Positions 34,727 through 42,670 of a DNA stretch of 64,000 bases are shown in pieces. This DNA comes from Paenibacillus rhizovicinus (GTDB taxonomy: Bacteria > Bacillota > Bacilli > Paenibacillales > Paenibacillaceae): contig NZ_CP048286.1 in NCBI RefSeq assembly GCF_010365285.1, forward strand, positions 248,001 to 312,000. The letters are read 5' to 3'. How positions within the stretch are numbered: the stretch's first letter is position 1; each line of letters starts with the position of its first letter. Under the pieces are notes generated by a model. It was not told the origin of the DNA, did not search any database, and saw only the letters and a list, made by a program, of their open reading frames with translations. A program made the position numbers and the translations under genes.

Positions 34727-35947
34727 CTACTGAATATACGAAATTAGACTCCCTCCTACGATCCCTGCGATTACGATCAGCCATGGAGGCAGCTTCCAAA
34801 ACACCAACATGCCGAATAAAACGACGGCAAGCACAAAGTCTTCTGTCGAAAGGATCGCCGAAGTCCAAATCGGGTTATACAACGCCGCTAGCAGAATACC
34901 CACGACCGCTGCATTGACGCCTGTCAGCGCACCTCGCATATTAGCGCTCCCACGTATGCGATTCCAGAAAGGCAATGCTCCGACAATGAGAAGAAACGCC
35001 GGCAGAAATATAGCGATCGTAGCGAGCACGGCGCCCCAAACTCCCCGAATCATAGCCCCAAGGTATGTTGCGAATGTAAATAATGGGCCGGGTACGGCTT
35101 GTGCCGCGCCATAACCGGCTAGAAAGTCTTGTTTACTGATCCAGCCTGCAGGAACGACTTCCTTCTCAAGTAGTGGCAGCACCACATGCCCGCCTCCGAA
35201 TACGAGTGCACCCGACCGATAAAAGCTATCGGCAATTGCAAGCCAAGGATTATCGGTCAATCGATTCAACAATGGCAGACCGGCTAATAGGCCGAGAAAC
35301 AGAATCAAACAACCGGCGGCTACCCCTTTATTCACTGGAATAACCAACTCCGATGCTGCAGGCGCTTCTTTATGACGATAGAGCAAGATGCCGATTAAAG
35401 CTGCGAATACGATCAGCATGACCTGACTTAACGCCGCAGGCAGCAGCAAGGTTAAGACCATCGTACCAATGGCTATACTCGCTCTGTTTCGATCCGGCGT
35501 TAACGTTTTCCCCATGCCGTAGACGCCTTGGGCCACGATGGAGACGGCCACAATCTTCAATCCGTGCACCCAGCCTGCATTACCAATATCAAACCCTTGT
35601 AATAACAAAGCAAATAGAAGGAGCGCAATAACGGAGGGAAGGGTAAACCCGAGCCAAGCGATCGCTCCGCCGGTTATACCGGCTCGAATAATTCCGATCC
35701 CCATTCCTACTTGACTGCTTGAAGGTCCGGGCAAAAACTGACATAGCGCCACGAGTTCCGCATAGGCTCGTTCGTCCATCCACTTCCTCTTCTTAATATA
35801 TTCGTTCTGAAAATAAACAAGGTGAGCAATAGGGCCTCCGAAAGAAGTCAGCCCTAACTTCGTCGAGACCATCCCTACTTCCAGCAACGTCCGTAGATTC
35901 GCTTTCGATAGGTACGGATTCCGTGCGTTTGTGCGATCCATATTCAA
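34727..35947 (-). CDS. chrA: ChrA-family chromate transporter
   Basis: A 406-residue long-chain ChrA with two homologous halves. The N half has TSFGGPIAHLVYF and FLPGPSSSQVGMGIG; the C half has VFGGGHVVLPLLE and AQAVPGPLFTFATYLGA. The TTG at 35947 has GGGAG with 7-base spacing; ATG at 35941 is the alternative. ChrA exports chromate by anion antiport. No ChrB or reductase gene is adjacent. Confidence 0.92.
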   Translation of the reverse strand: MNMDRTNARNPYLSKANLRTLLEVGMVSTKLGLTSFGGPIAHLVYFQNEYIKKRKWMDERAYAELVALCQFLPGPSSSQVGMGIGIIRAGITGGAIAWLGFTLPSVIALLLFALLLQGFDIGNAGWVHGLKIVAVSIVAQGVYGMGKTLTPDRNRASIAIGTMVLTLLLPAALSQVMLIVFAALIGILLYRHKEAPAASELVIPVNKGVAAGCLILFLGLLAGLPLLNRLTDNPWLAIADSFYRSGALVFGGGHVVLPLLEKEVVPAGWISKQDFLAGYGAAQAVPGPLFTFATYLGAMIRGVWGAVLATIAIFLPAFLLIVGALPFWNRIRGSANMRGALTGVNAAVVGILLAALYNPIWTSAILSTEDFVLAVVLFGMLVFWKLPPWLIVIAGIVGGSLISYIQ

Positions 35948-36134
35948 GCTTGTTCTCCCTTCTATTCTTCCATCGTGTGCACCAGAGATAAAGGTATCGT
36001 AACACCTTCAGTTACGGGAGTATTGTGAAAAAATTGTAAATCAGCTCGTATTACTGCCGAAAAATTCGTTATCTGGAAAATGGCAGCCGAAATGTCTCTG
36101 ACTTATGACGGCTATCTAAGCAGATATGTTCCTG

Positions 36135-36923
36135 TCATCCGTCAATTCCATGCGAATCCGAAACGAACACGAACGGCCGCGTCCGTGTCACGAACTGGAA
36201 GCCGAGCTTGCGCAGAATCGGCGCGGATGTTGGCAGCGCATCGACGAATGCATGCGTCCGGCCACGATCGCGGGATTCCCGCAGCCTCGATGCGACCAGC
36301 GAAGTGAAGTGGCCTTGCCGCCGGTGGGCGGTCTTGGTGCGGCCCCCGGATAATTCGGCGTACGTGCCGCCGTCTCGGAAATAAACCCGCCCGCAGGCGA
36401 CGGGCTCGCCGTCCGCGTAAGCGATGTGGATGCTCATCTCGTCCGTGCCCGCTTGTACTTGCAGAGCCAGCGCGAGCCGCTCTTCCTCCGCGTTTCTCCT
36501 GCCAATCTCGCGGGAAATCTCGGCGTAGTCCGCTAGGCTGCCTTCGTCCCGAACGATCTTGATCTCGTGCCTTCCGGCGTCATCGAAGGCGGCAAGCGAT
36601 GCCTCGTCCAGCGCCAGAACCAGCACTTCCTCCTCGTCGGCGGGCACGAACCCTGCGGCGACGAGCCGCTCTGGCAGGTCTTCGGGAGCATCGTGGCCGT
36701 AGTGCTTCCACTCAAGGGTATAACCGCCGGCTGCAGCGGAATCTCGTTCCCGGCAGATCAGTCCATCGATTTCCTCCGGTGGGCAATTGGCGATCACGAT
36801 CCTGCAGTCCGATCCGTTCTCGGAACGCTCGACGACTGCGTCGCCGCCGGCAGACAGCGCGCCCGTCGCACGGCGCTCCGCATCCAGGCCCGCCAGGATG
36901 TCGGATCTCGCAAATTCGTTCAT
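36135..36923 (-). CDS. GNAT-family N-acetyltransferase
   Basis: The start at 36923 has AAAGGAG upstream. The 262-residue protein has an N-terminal half of unclear homology and a C-terminal GNAT domain (about 115-250). The acetyl-CoA loop lies in RTKTAHRRQGHFTSLVASRL and the final strands end in LGFQFVTRTRPFVF. The substrate is unknown. Its GC and codon use are higher than in flanking genes, hinting at a different history. Confidence 0.82.
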   Translation of the reverse strand: MNEFARSDILAGLDAERRATGALSAGGDAVVERSENGSDCRIVIANCPPEEIDGLICRERDSAAAGGYTLEWKHYGHDAPEDLPERLVAAGFVPADEEEVLVLALDEASLAAFDDAGRHEIKIVRDEGSLADYAEISREIGRRNAEEERLALALQVQAGTDEMSIHIAYADGEPVACGRVYFRDGGTYAELSGGRTKTAHRRQGHFTSLVASRLRESRDRGRTHAFVDALPTSAPILRKLGFQFVTRTRPFVFVSDSHGIDG

Positions 36924-37015
36924 GTCTCGGCGCACTCCTTTGCCTATCTCTGTTACGCTCTGCGTTCCGGCAGCACGTTTAATTCCATCGCTGCTAGTTA
37001 AGACGTGCCAGCAGA

Positions 37016-37282
37016 TCATTCAATATTCGACGAGAAGATGAAAATTCCTGTACCGAAGACGCCGGTGCCCCCTCGTTCAATAAAGATGTCGACTGTATTT
37101 GCTTGGCTTCTAAAGACCCCTACCATGCCCCAGAGTTGGATTCGAATATCGTTTACGTTCGGAGTCCCTAACGCGTTAACCGTTCGAAGTCCGATATCGC
37201 CGTATAAAGTAGGCGTTGTCGTTAATGGTTCCGTGCCGGAAGTGGACGAATTTAGAGGGCAATGCTCTCGATAAGCATCCAC
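37016..37282 (-). CDS. Small hypothetical beta-rich protein, start uncertain
   Basis: A frame open past 37282 encodes about 80 residues after the mntP stop codon. It is Thr/Ser/Gly rich, with alternating hydrophobic strands (GDIGLRTVNALG, IRIQLWGMVGVF, GTGVFGTGIFIF). GTG at 37282 inside mntP is the only reasonable start. No clear ribosome binding site is seen. Spore-surface or phage-like beta proteins look similar. It may be real or a decayed gene. Confidence 0.4.
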   Translation of the reverse strand: MDAYREHCPLNSSTSGTEPLTTTPTLYGDIGLRTVNALGTPNVNDIRIQLWGMVGVFRSQANTVDIFIERGGTGVFGTGIFIFSSNIE

Positions 37283-37806
37283 ACGCCCAGGAGTCCCAGT
37301 ACGATGCCTGATATTTTCTCTGCCCACTCTCCGAGGAAACGTTTTATTTTGGCGCCGAATGTTATGCCGATCATGGAGAACGCGAAGGATTGGGCCGCGA
37401 TCAGCAGGATCGTAAGCACGATCGGCAATTGCATCAATCCGGCGGTAAAACCAACCGCAAGCTCGTCCAGGCTAATGCCGATAGCCACCGATAATAACGC
37501 CCATCTGGCCAGCGGCTGATCAAGTGCTTTGCTTTCGTCCTCGTCCCCGTCGAACAGCAGAAAATAGATCGCCACGCCGATTAACAATAACGCGCCAATC
37601 GCGGATATCGCACCATCGAAAAAATGTCCGAGCGCTCCTCCGATAATCATTCCGGCAATCGGCATGAGGGCTTCGGTCGCAGCGAATAGCAGCGCGATCT
37701 TCATCCTGTCGCGCGGTTCTTTCCTTAAGCCCAACGAAGCCGATACGATTAGCGCGTCGAAACCGAGCGACAAGGTCAAGGCCCAGACGAATAACGTTTC
37801 CATCAT
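37252..37806 (-). CDS. mntP: Manganese efflux pump MntP
   Basis: The start at 37806 (or 37803) has GAAGGAGAA upstream. The 184-residue protein has six membrane segments in two repeats, each with a metal-site Asp region (LGFDALIVSASLG and GISLDELAVGFTAG). This matches MntP length and topology. It exports Mn(II). No yybP-ykoY-like element is obvious in the 137 bp upstream. Confidence 0.93.
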   Translation of the reverse strand: MMETLFVWALTLSLGFDALIVSASLGLRKEPRDRMKIALLFAATEALMPIAGMIIGGALGHFFDGAISAIGALLLIGVAIYFLLFDGDEDESKALDQPLARWALLSVAIGISLDELAVGFTAGLMQLPIVLTILLIAAQSFAFSMIGITFGAKIKRFLGEWAEKISGIVLGLLGVWMLIESIAL

Positions 37807-37943
37807 CGCATTCTCCTTCTTCCGTTCCTTATTCCTCAATTTATTCGACAGGATATCTTCATAGTACAAGCGCGGAATAAGATCGCCGCCGTCGTGAGAA
37901 CCTAACGAAAAGATTTAAAAACATCCATTAAAGGCTGGTGCTT

Positions 37944-38417
37944 ATGATGATAACCAAGATTTTGTGCGGATTGAGTATGGCGATTGTGACGTTGATGCTT
38001 GCTACTTCTGCCTCTGCCTATTCGGGGACGGCAAACGGCGGAAACGGCGGACTCGGGAGCGGAATGGGCACGGGTACGCACGGCGCCAATGAAGGTATGT
38101 CCGCAAAAAGCTACAATTTGAAAATGTACGGCTTACCGGACGAAACGCCAAGAACGAACGCGAACGCCAACAAAGAAGTCAGCGTCTATGGAACGGGGAC
38201 AGGCAGCCAATTCTGGGACGTAAACGGGAACCCGATCGGCACGGCGAACCGCGATCATATGTACCGCACCCAATCGGTCGCATCGAACGACGGGTATCGC
38301 GCCATGTCGGCAACGACCGATAATGGTAAAAATTGGGGGAATTGGGGCTGGCTCGGTTTGCTTGGGCTGGTTGGGCTATTCGGCAATCGCAACCGTAACC
38401 CGGAACGCCATAATTAA
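37944..38417 (+). CDS. WGxxGxxG-anchor-type secreted protein
   Basis: A 157-residue protein with a signal peptide (about 1-26, cleavage after ASA), a Gly/Thr/Asn-rich middle, and a C-terminal NWGWLGLLGLVGLFGNRNR segment. This tail is a WGxxGxxG hydrophobic stretch followed by basic residues, as in the sorting-tag-like WGxxGxxG family of Firmicutes. AAAGG lies 9 bases before the ATG. It probably stays in the membrane facing outward. It precedes the pqq operon but is separated by a terminator. Role unknown. Confidence 0.75.
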   Translation: MMITKILCGLSMAIVTLMLATSASAYSGTANGGNGGLGSGMGTGTHGANEGMSAKSYNLKMYGLPDETPRTNANANKEVSVYGTGTGSQFWDVNGNPIGTANRDHMYRTQSVASNDGYRAMSATTDNGKNWGNWGWLGLLGLVGLFGNRNRNPERHN

Positions 38418-38444
38418 TCAGGGACGCCATGTAACAACCGAACG

Positions 38445-38498
38445 AACGATACGACTACCCTTCCCGGTGCCGGAGGGGGTTCCCGTATCGTTTTTTTT
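38445..38498 (+). terminator. Terminator between the WGxxGxxG gene and pqqA
   Basis: AACGATACG and CGTATCGTT arms with additional pairing (ACCCTTCC with GGAGGGGGT) inside and eight T residues after it. Confidence 0.93.
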
Positions 38499-38574
38499 GA
38501 TTCTTGGACATCCCGAATCCGACATATACTACATTAAGTTGCCTGCCGCTATCCGCCGAAGGGAGGTATCCGCG

Positions 38575-38646
38575 ATGTGGGTGAAGCCCGAATTCAAGAT
38601 TATCGAGATTTGCGCTGAAGTGACGGCATATTCGTATCGGAAATAA
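38575..38646 (+). CDS. pqqA: PqqA, precursor peptide of pyrroloquinoline quinone
   Basis: GGGAGGT lies 7 bases before an ATG that opens 23 codons. The peptide begins MW-x-KP like other PqqA proteins and contains E15-V-T-A-Y19. The Glu and Tyr are cross-linked by PqqE and become the whole PQQ skeleton. The spacing Glu-x3-Tyr and their positions 15 and 19 match characterised PqqA. pqqB, C, D and E follow in order. A hairpin just downstream probably lets pqqA be made in excess over the enzymes. Confidence 0.93.
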   Translation: MWVKPEFKIIEICAEVTAYSYRK

Positions 38647-38666
38647 CTTATCATGCATAACCCGTC

Positions 38667-38686
38667 ATGCCGGAGAAATCCGGCAT
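38667..38686 (+). promoter_or_regulatory. Intercistronic hairpin between pqqA and pqqB
   Basis: ATGCCGGA and TCCGGCAT arms close a GAAA loop. No T run follows, so it is more likely an mRNA-stabilising or partial attenuation element than a terminator. Such hairpins fit the need for more precursor peptide than enzyme. Confidence 0.6.
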
Positions 38687-38710
38687 CTCTTCTATAGAGG
38701 GGGATTAGCG

Positions 38711-39637
38711 ATGATCATTAAAGTATTAGGATCCGCTGCGGGAGGAGGCTTCCCGCAATGGAATTGCGCTTGTCCGAACTGTACGCGATTAAGGGCCGGA
38801 GACCCTTCCGTTAGTGCCCGGACGAATGATTCGCTGGCCATAAGCCCGGACGGCATTCGTTGGGCGCTGCTGAACGCAAGCCCGGATATTTGCCTTCAAT
38901 CGGATGCCGCCTCCTCTCTTCATCCAGGTCCTTCCTTGCGCGGTTCCCCCATTCAAACCGTACTCCTGACCGACTCGGAATTGGACCATACGACCGGACT
39001 TCTCCAACTCAGACAAGGTTCATCCATTGAAGTATACGCTCCCCCTCCCGTTCTCTTCGCGCTAGCGGACGACTTTCCGGTTCGCCGGATTCTAGAACCT
39101 TTCGCGAGCTTTCGGTGGCGAGAAACGATACCGGAGGAATCTTTCCCACTTTTTGGGGGACAATTATCGGTATGCCCGTTTTATTTGAGCGACAAGCCGC
39201 CTCGCTACATAAGGGCACCTCTGCCTTGGGATCCTGAACGTGAACGAGAACGGGAACCTTGGGTAATCGGTTACCGCATTTCGGATCGGGAGACCGGAGG
39301 CGTCGCCGTCTACGCGCCAGGGATCGAGTCATGGTCGCCAACGCTGGAACGGCATCTGGCGGACGCCGATTGCCTCTTGCTGGACGGAACCTTCTGGCAG
39401 GCCGACGAGCTTCGCGCGCTGGGCGTATCCGAGCTGGACGCGTACGATATGGGCCATCTCCCGGTATCCGGAACGAACGGAAGCGCCGGGCTGCTGGCGC
39501 GTTTGCCGGCACGTCGCAAAATCTATATTCACATCAATAATACGAACCCGATGTTGGTCGAACATTCGCCCGAACGACGAAGTTTGACAGCGCTAGGAAT
39601 CGAAGTCGGGTTTGACGGAATGGAGTTGGAGGTTTGA
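38711..39637 (+). CDS. pqqB: PqqB, metallo-hydrolase-fold PQQ biosynthesis protein
   Basis: A 308-residue protein of the PqqB family (beta-lactamase fold). It begins IKVLGSAAGGGFPQWNC and has the Cys-rich metal loop CACPNC. The LTDSELDHTTGLLQLR motif stands for the modified HxHxDH, as is usual in PqqB. It ends MLVEHSPERRSL. PqqB hydroxylates the Glu-Tyr product during PQQ formation. GGGGATT precedes the ATG. It is 64 bp after pqqA and its stop overlaps the pqqC start (TGATG). Confidence 0.96.
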   Translation: MIIKVLGSAAGGGFPQWNCACPNCTRLRAGDPSVSARTNDSLAISPDGIRWALLNASPDICLQSDAASSLHPGPSLRGSPIQTVLLTDSELDHTTGLLQLRQGSSIEVYAPPPVLFALADDFPVRRILEPFASFRWRETIPEESFPLFGGQLSVCPFYLSDKPPRYIRAPLPWDPEREREREPWVIGYRISDRETGGVAVYAPGIESWSPTLERHLADADCLLLDGTFWQADELRALGVSELDAYDMGHLPVSGTNGSAGLLARLPARRKIYIHINNTNPMLVEHSPERRSLTALGIEVGFDGMELEV

Positions 39638-40350
39638 TGTCAGAATCGTATTTGCTGTCGGACGAACAGTTCATCTCGCGTTTGCGACAGATTGGAGAGA
39701 ACCACTACCACGATAAGCACCCCTATCACATTGCCATGCACGAGGGGAAGCTGTCCCCCGCTCAACTTCGGGCGTGGATCGCGAACCGTTTCTACTATCA
39801 GAAGAATATCCCGATCAAGGACGCGATCATCCTGTCCAAGCTGCCATCCAGGGAAGATCGCCGCGAATGGATTCAACGGATTATCGACCATGACGGCCGG
39901 GCAAACGGCGAAGGCGGCATCGAAGCATGGATTCGCCTCGGCGAAGCCGCGGATATACCGCGAGATGAAATGCTCGATGAACGTCATGTGCTTCCCGCTG
40001 TCCGTTTCGCCGTCGACGCTTACGTGAACTTCTGCAGGCTGGAACCGTGGCCCATCGCCGTCGCATCCTCGCTGACGGAACTATTCGCGCCGACTCTCGT
40101 CTCCAAGCGGATTGGCGTGTTCGAGCAATTGTATCCGTGGATCCGTCCCGAGGGGCTCGCCTACTTCCAAAATCGTCTTCACCAAGCTCCGCGGGATGCG
40201 GATCATGGACTAAGCATCGTCCTGCGCGAATGCAGGGATCGCAGCGACCAGGAACAGGCGATTAGCGCATTGCGCTTTAAATGCAATGTCCTCTGGGCTC
40301 TCCTGGATGCGTTAAGCTTGGCATATCCCGACGGAGACAACCTACGATGA
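39637..40350 (+). CDS. pqqC: PqqC, pyrroloquinoline-quinone synthase
   Basis: A 237-residue all-helical protein typical of PqqC. It has YHDKHPYHIAMHEGKLS, FYYQKNIPIKDA and RIIDHDG, which hold active-site His and Tyr residues. It performs the final ring closure and oxidation to PQQ. The ATG at 39637 has TTGGAGG upstream. It overlaps pqqD by 4 bp (ATGA). Confidence 0.96.
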   Translation: MSESYLLSDEQFISRLRQIGENHYHDKHPYHIAMHEGKLSPAQLRAWIANRFYYQKNIPIKDAIILSKLPSREDRREWIQRIIDHDGRANGEGGIEAWIRLGEAADIPRDEMLDERHVLPAVRFAVDAYVNFCRLEPWPIAVASSLTELFAPTLVSKRIGVFEQLYPWIRPEGLAYFQNRLHQAPRDADHGLSIVLRECRDRSDQEQAISALRFKCNVLWALLDALSLAYPDGDNLR

Positions 40351-40625
40351 GTCAGCGGCCGCTTTCGGAACGGCCGAAACTCCGCAGTCCGGGTCGCATC
40401 AAGTACGATAAGGTCCGTCAAATGGAACTCTTGCTCTTGCCGGAAAGAATCGTCGAGCTTAACGAGGCGGCGGGAGCGATTCTCCGGCACTGCGACGGGC
40501 AGCGAACGATCGAGCAGATCATCGGGGAGCTGGAGGCGAAATACAATCAGACGGGTCTCCGGGATGATATTGTCGAATTCTTCGATGCGGCTGCCGAGAA
40601 AGGATGGCTGGAGCTATGCAAGTAA
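40347..40625 (+). CDS. pqqD: PqqD, PqqA-binding chaperone
   Basis: A 92-residue RiPP recognition element. Typical features are YDKVRQMELLLLPERIVELNEAAGAILRHCDG, where the three-strand/three-helix fold binds PqqA, and the end EKGWLEL. It brings PqqA to PqqE. It overlaps pqqC by 4 bp and pqqE by 10 bp. Confidence 0.95.
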   Translation: MSQRPLSERPKLRSPGRIKYDKVRQMELLLLPERIVELNEAAGAILRHCDGQRTIEQIIGELEAKYNQTGLRDDIVEFFDAAAEKGWLELCK

Positions 40626-41698
40626 GCTTGCCTTACGCCTTGACCGCCGAACTCACGCATCGCTGCCCCCTCCGCTGCCCTTACTGCTCGAATCCGACCG
40701 AACTCCAGAAGAGAGAGAACGAGCTGTCGACCGACGAGTGGCTGAGCGTCTTGGAGCAAGCTTGCGAGCTTGGGGTCGTGCAGGTTCATTTCACGGGCGG
40801 AGAACCGCTTCTGCGCCCGGATTTGGAACTCATCGTCCGCCGCGCCAGGGACTTAGGTCTCTTCGTCAATCTCATCACGAGCGGCGTCGGTTTGACGGAA
40901 GAACGAGTCCGAAAGCTCTCCGATGCCGGAATCGACAGCATTCAGCTTAGCCTGCAGGCCGCGTCCGCGGAACTTGCCGATTCCATTGCCGGATTCAAGG
41001 CCCATGAACTGAAACGACAAGCCGCCCGAAGGATTCGAGAAGCCGGGCTTGCGCTTAATATGAACGTCGTGCTTCACCGGGGTAATCTCCACCAGCTCGA
41101 AGATATAATCGAGCTTTGCGCATCATGGGGGGCTCAGCGCCTTGAGTTGGCGAATACCCAGTATTATGGCTGGGCATTACGCAACGTTAATGAACTTCTT
41201 CCGCGAAGCGAGCAGCTTAAGCAAGCTGAAGCCGACTACGTCCGGGCAAGCGAGCGCTTTGGCCAACAACTTGAACTTATATGGATCTTACCTGATTATT
41301 ACGAGGATTTCCCGAAGCCCTGCATGGGCGGATGGGGCAAACTTTCGTTAACGGTTGCTCCGGACGGACGGGTACTGCCCTGCACGGTGTCATCGGAAAT
41401 ACGGAGCCTGTCTTTCGAAAATGTAAAGCAGCGGGAACTGGCCTGGATTTGGCATGATTCGCCTTCTTTTAACGCCTATCGAGGCTATGATTGGATGGCG
41501 GAGCCATGCCGAAGCTGCGAGCGGCGCGAGCAGGATTACGGAGGCTGCCGCTGCCAGGCCTTTCTGTTGACAGGCGATGCGAATGCCGCGGATCCCGTTT
41601 GCACGCTGTCTCCGCATCGGAGGGTGATTACGGATCGGATCAAATCCATCGAGGCCGGCGAATCTCGGACTCCTAATTATGCTTATCGTGGCGGGTGA
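40616..41698 (+). CDS. pqqE: PqqE, radical SAM enzyme cross-linking Glu and Tyr of PqqA
   Basis: Start ATG at 40616, matching other PqqE N-termini; an upstream ATG at 40604 is less likely. The 360-residue protein has radical SAM cysteines C17, C21 and C24 (CPLRCPYC) and HFTGGEPLLRPD. The C-terminal SPASM domain with auxiliary Fe-S cysteines includes CMGGWG...LPC, CRSCERR and GCRCQAF. It forms the C-C bond between Glu15 and Tyr19 of PqqA. Confidence 0.96.
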   Translation: MQVSLPYALTAELTHRCPLRCPYCSNPTELQKRENELSTDEWLSVLEQACELGVVQVHFTGGEPLLRPDLELIVRRARDLGLFVNLITSGVGLTEERVRKLSDAGIDSIQLSLQAASAELADSIAGFKAHELKRQAARRIREAGLALNMNVVLHRGNLHQLEDIIELCASWGAQRLELANTQYYGWALRNVNELLPRSEQLKQAEADYVRASERFGQQLELIWILPDYYEDFPKPCMGGWGKLSLTVAPDGRVLPCTVSSEIRSLSFENVKQRELAWIWHDSPSFNAYRGYDWMAEPCRSCERREQDYGGCRCQAFLLTGDANAADPVCTLSPHRRVITDRIKSIEAGESRTPNYAYRGG

Positions 41699-41704
41699 TC
41701 GCGG

Positions 41705-42643
41705 TTGAGGATATTTGACGCGCATTGCGACGTGCTCAGCAAGCTGCTGGAACGTCCCGAACTCGATTTTGTCCACGGTCCCGAAGGACTGGACGTTACG
41801 CTCGAACGAATGCTGTCATCGGGCATCGGTGTACAAAATTTTGCCGTGTATTTGCCGCAGCGTTGGTCTAACGAGTTTAGGTATGTGCTGGATAGCATCG
41901 ACTTGTTCCATGAACGTATCCTCTCCCTTCCGCAAATGCAGTTTATTCGCACGAAATCCGATCTGGCGCGCGTAACGAACGGAGACCGGATCGGAGCACT
42001 GCTTTCCCTGGAAGGCGTGGATTCGCTTCATGGAAACTTGGCGTATCTTCGTATTCTTTATCATCTCGGCGTAAGGACTGTCGGCATCACTTGGAACCGC
42101 GCCAATTGGGCGGCGGACGGCGTCCTGGAACCGAGAAAAGGCGGCTTTACCGCGGCGGGAACGGACTTGATCAAGGAATGCAACCGGCTGGGCTTGATTA
42201 TGGACGTCTCCCATCTCTCCGAGAAAGGCTTCTGGGAACTCGCCGAAGCGACCCGGAAGCCCGTCATCGCTTCCCACTCCAACGCAAGTGCGATTAGCCC
42301 CCGTCTAAGGAATTTGTCGGATGCCCAGATTGGCTCCATCGTACAAACCGGCGGCGTCATGGGCATCACGTTCGTTCCTCCGTTCGTGAGCGACGTACAA
42401 CCGGTTTCCATCGATCGCATTCTGCTGCATATCGATCATGTGTGCGCATTGGGCGGGAAGCGCCATATCGGTTTCGGTTCCGATTTCGACGGCATTCAAG
42501 AATGGATCGTCGGCTTGGAGCACGCGGGACATTACGACAAGCTCGTGAATCTGCTGTTGAAACATTACCGGGAGGACGATGTGAAGCTCTTCGTATTCGG
42601 CAACTGGCACCGATTCTATATGGACCACTTGCCGGAGGAATAG
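41705..42643 (+). CDS. Membrane dipeptidase family M19 (renal dipeptidase-like)
   Basis: A 312-residue M19 peptidase with zinc motif DAHCD at 5-9, bridging Glu in LSLEGVDSL, His in MDVSHLSEKGFW and IASHSNA, and GFGSDFDGI. It starts from TTG at 41705, 6 bp after the pqqE stop, so it is part of the pqq operon. M19 enzymes split dipeptides with broad side-chain tolerance. No PqqF/PqqG M16 protease is present nearby. This enzyme may help trim the cross-linked Glu-Tyr product, but that role is inferred. Confidence 0.93.
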   Translation: MRIFDAHCDVLSKLLERPELDFVHGPEGLDVTLERMLSSGIGVQNFAVYLPQRWSNEFRYVLDSIDLFHERILSLPQMQFIRTKSDLARVTNGDRIGALLSLEGVDSLHGNLAYLRILYHLGVRTVGITWNRANWAADGVLEPRKGGFTAAGTDLIKECNRLGLIMDVSHLSEKGFWELAEATRKPVIASHSNASAISPRLRNLSDAQIGSIVQTGGVMGITFVPPFVSDVQPVSIDRILLHIDHVCALGGKRHIGFGSDFDGIQEWIVGLEHAGHYDKLVNLLLKHYREDDVKLFVFGNWHRFYMDHLPEE

Positions 42644-42670
42644 CTTCTTCCGCTCCGGAACTGATTCTAT

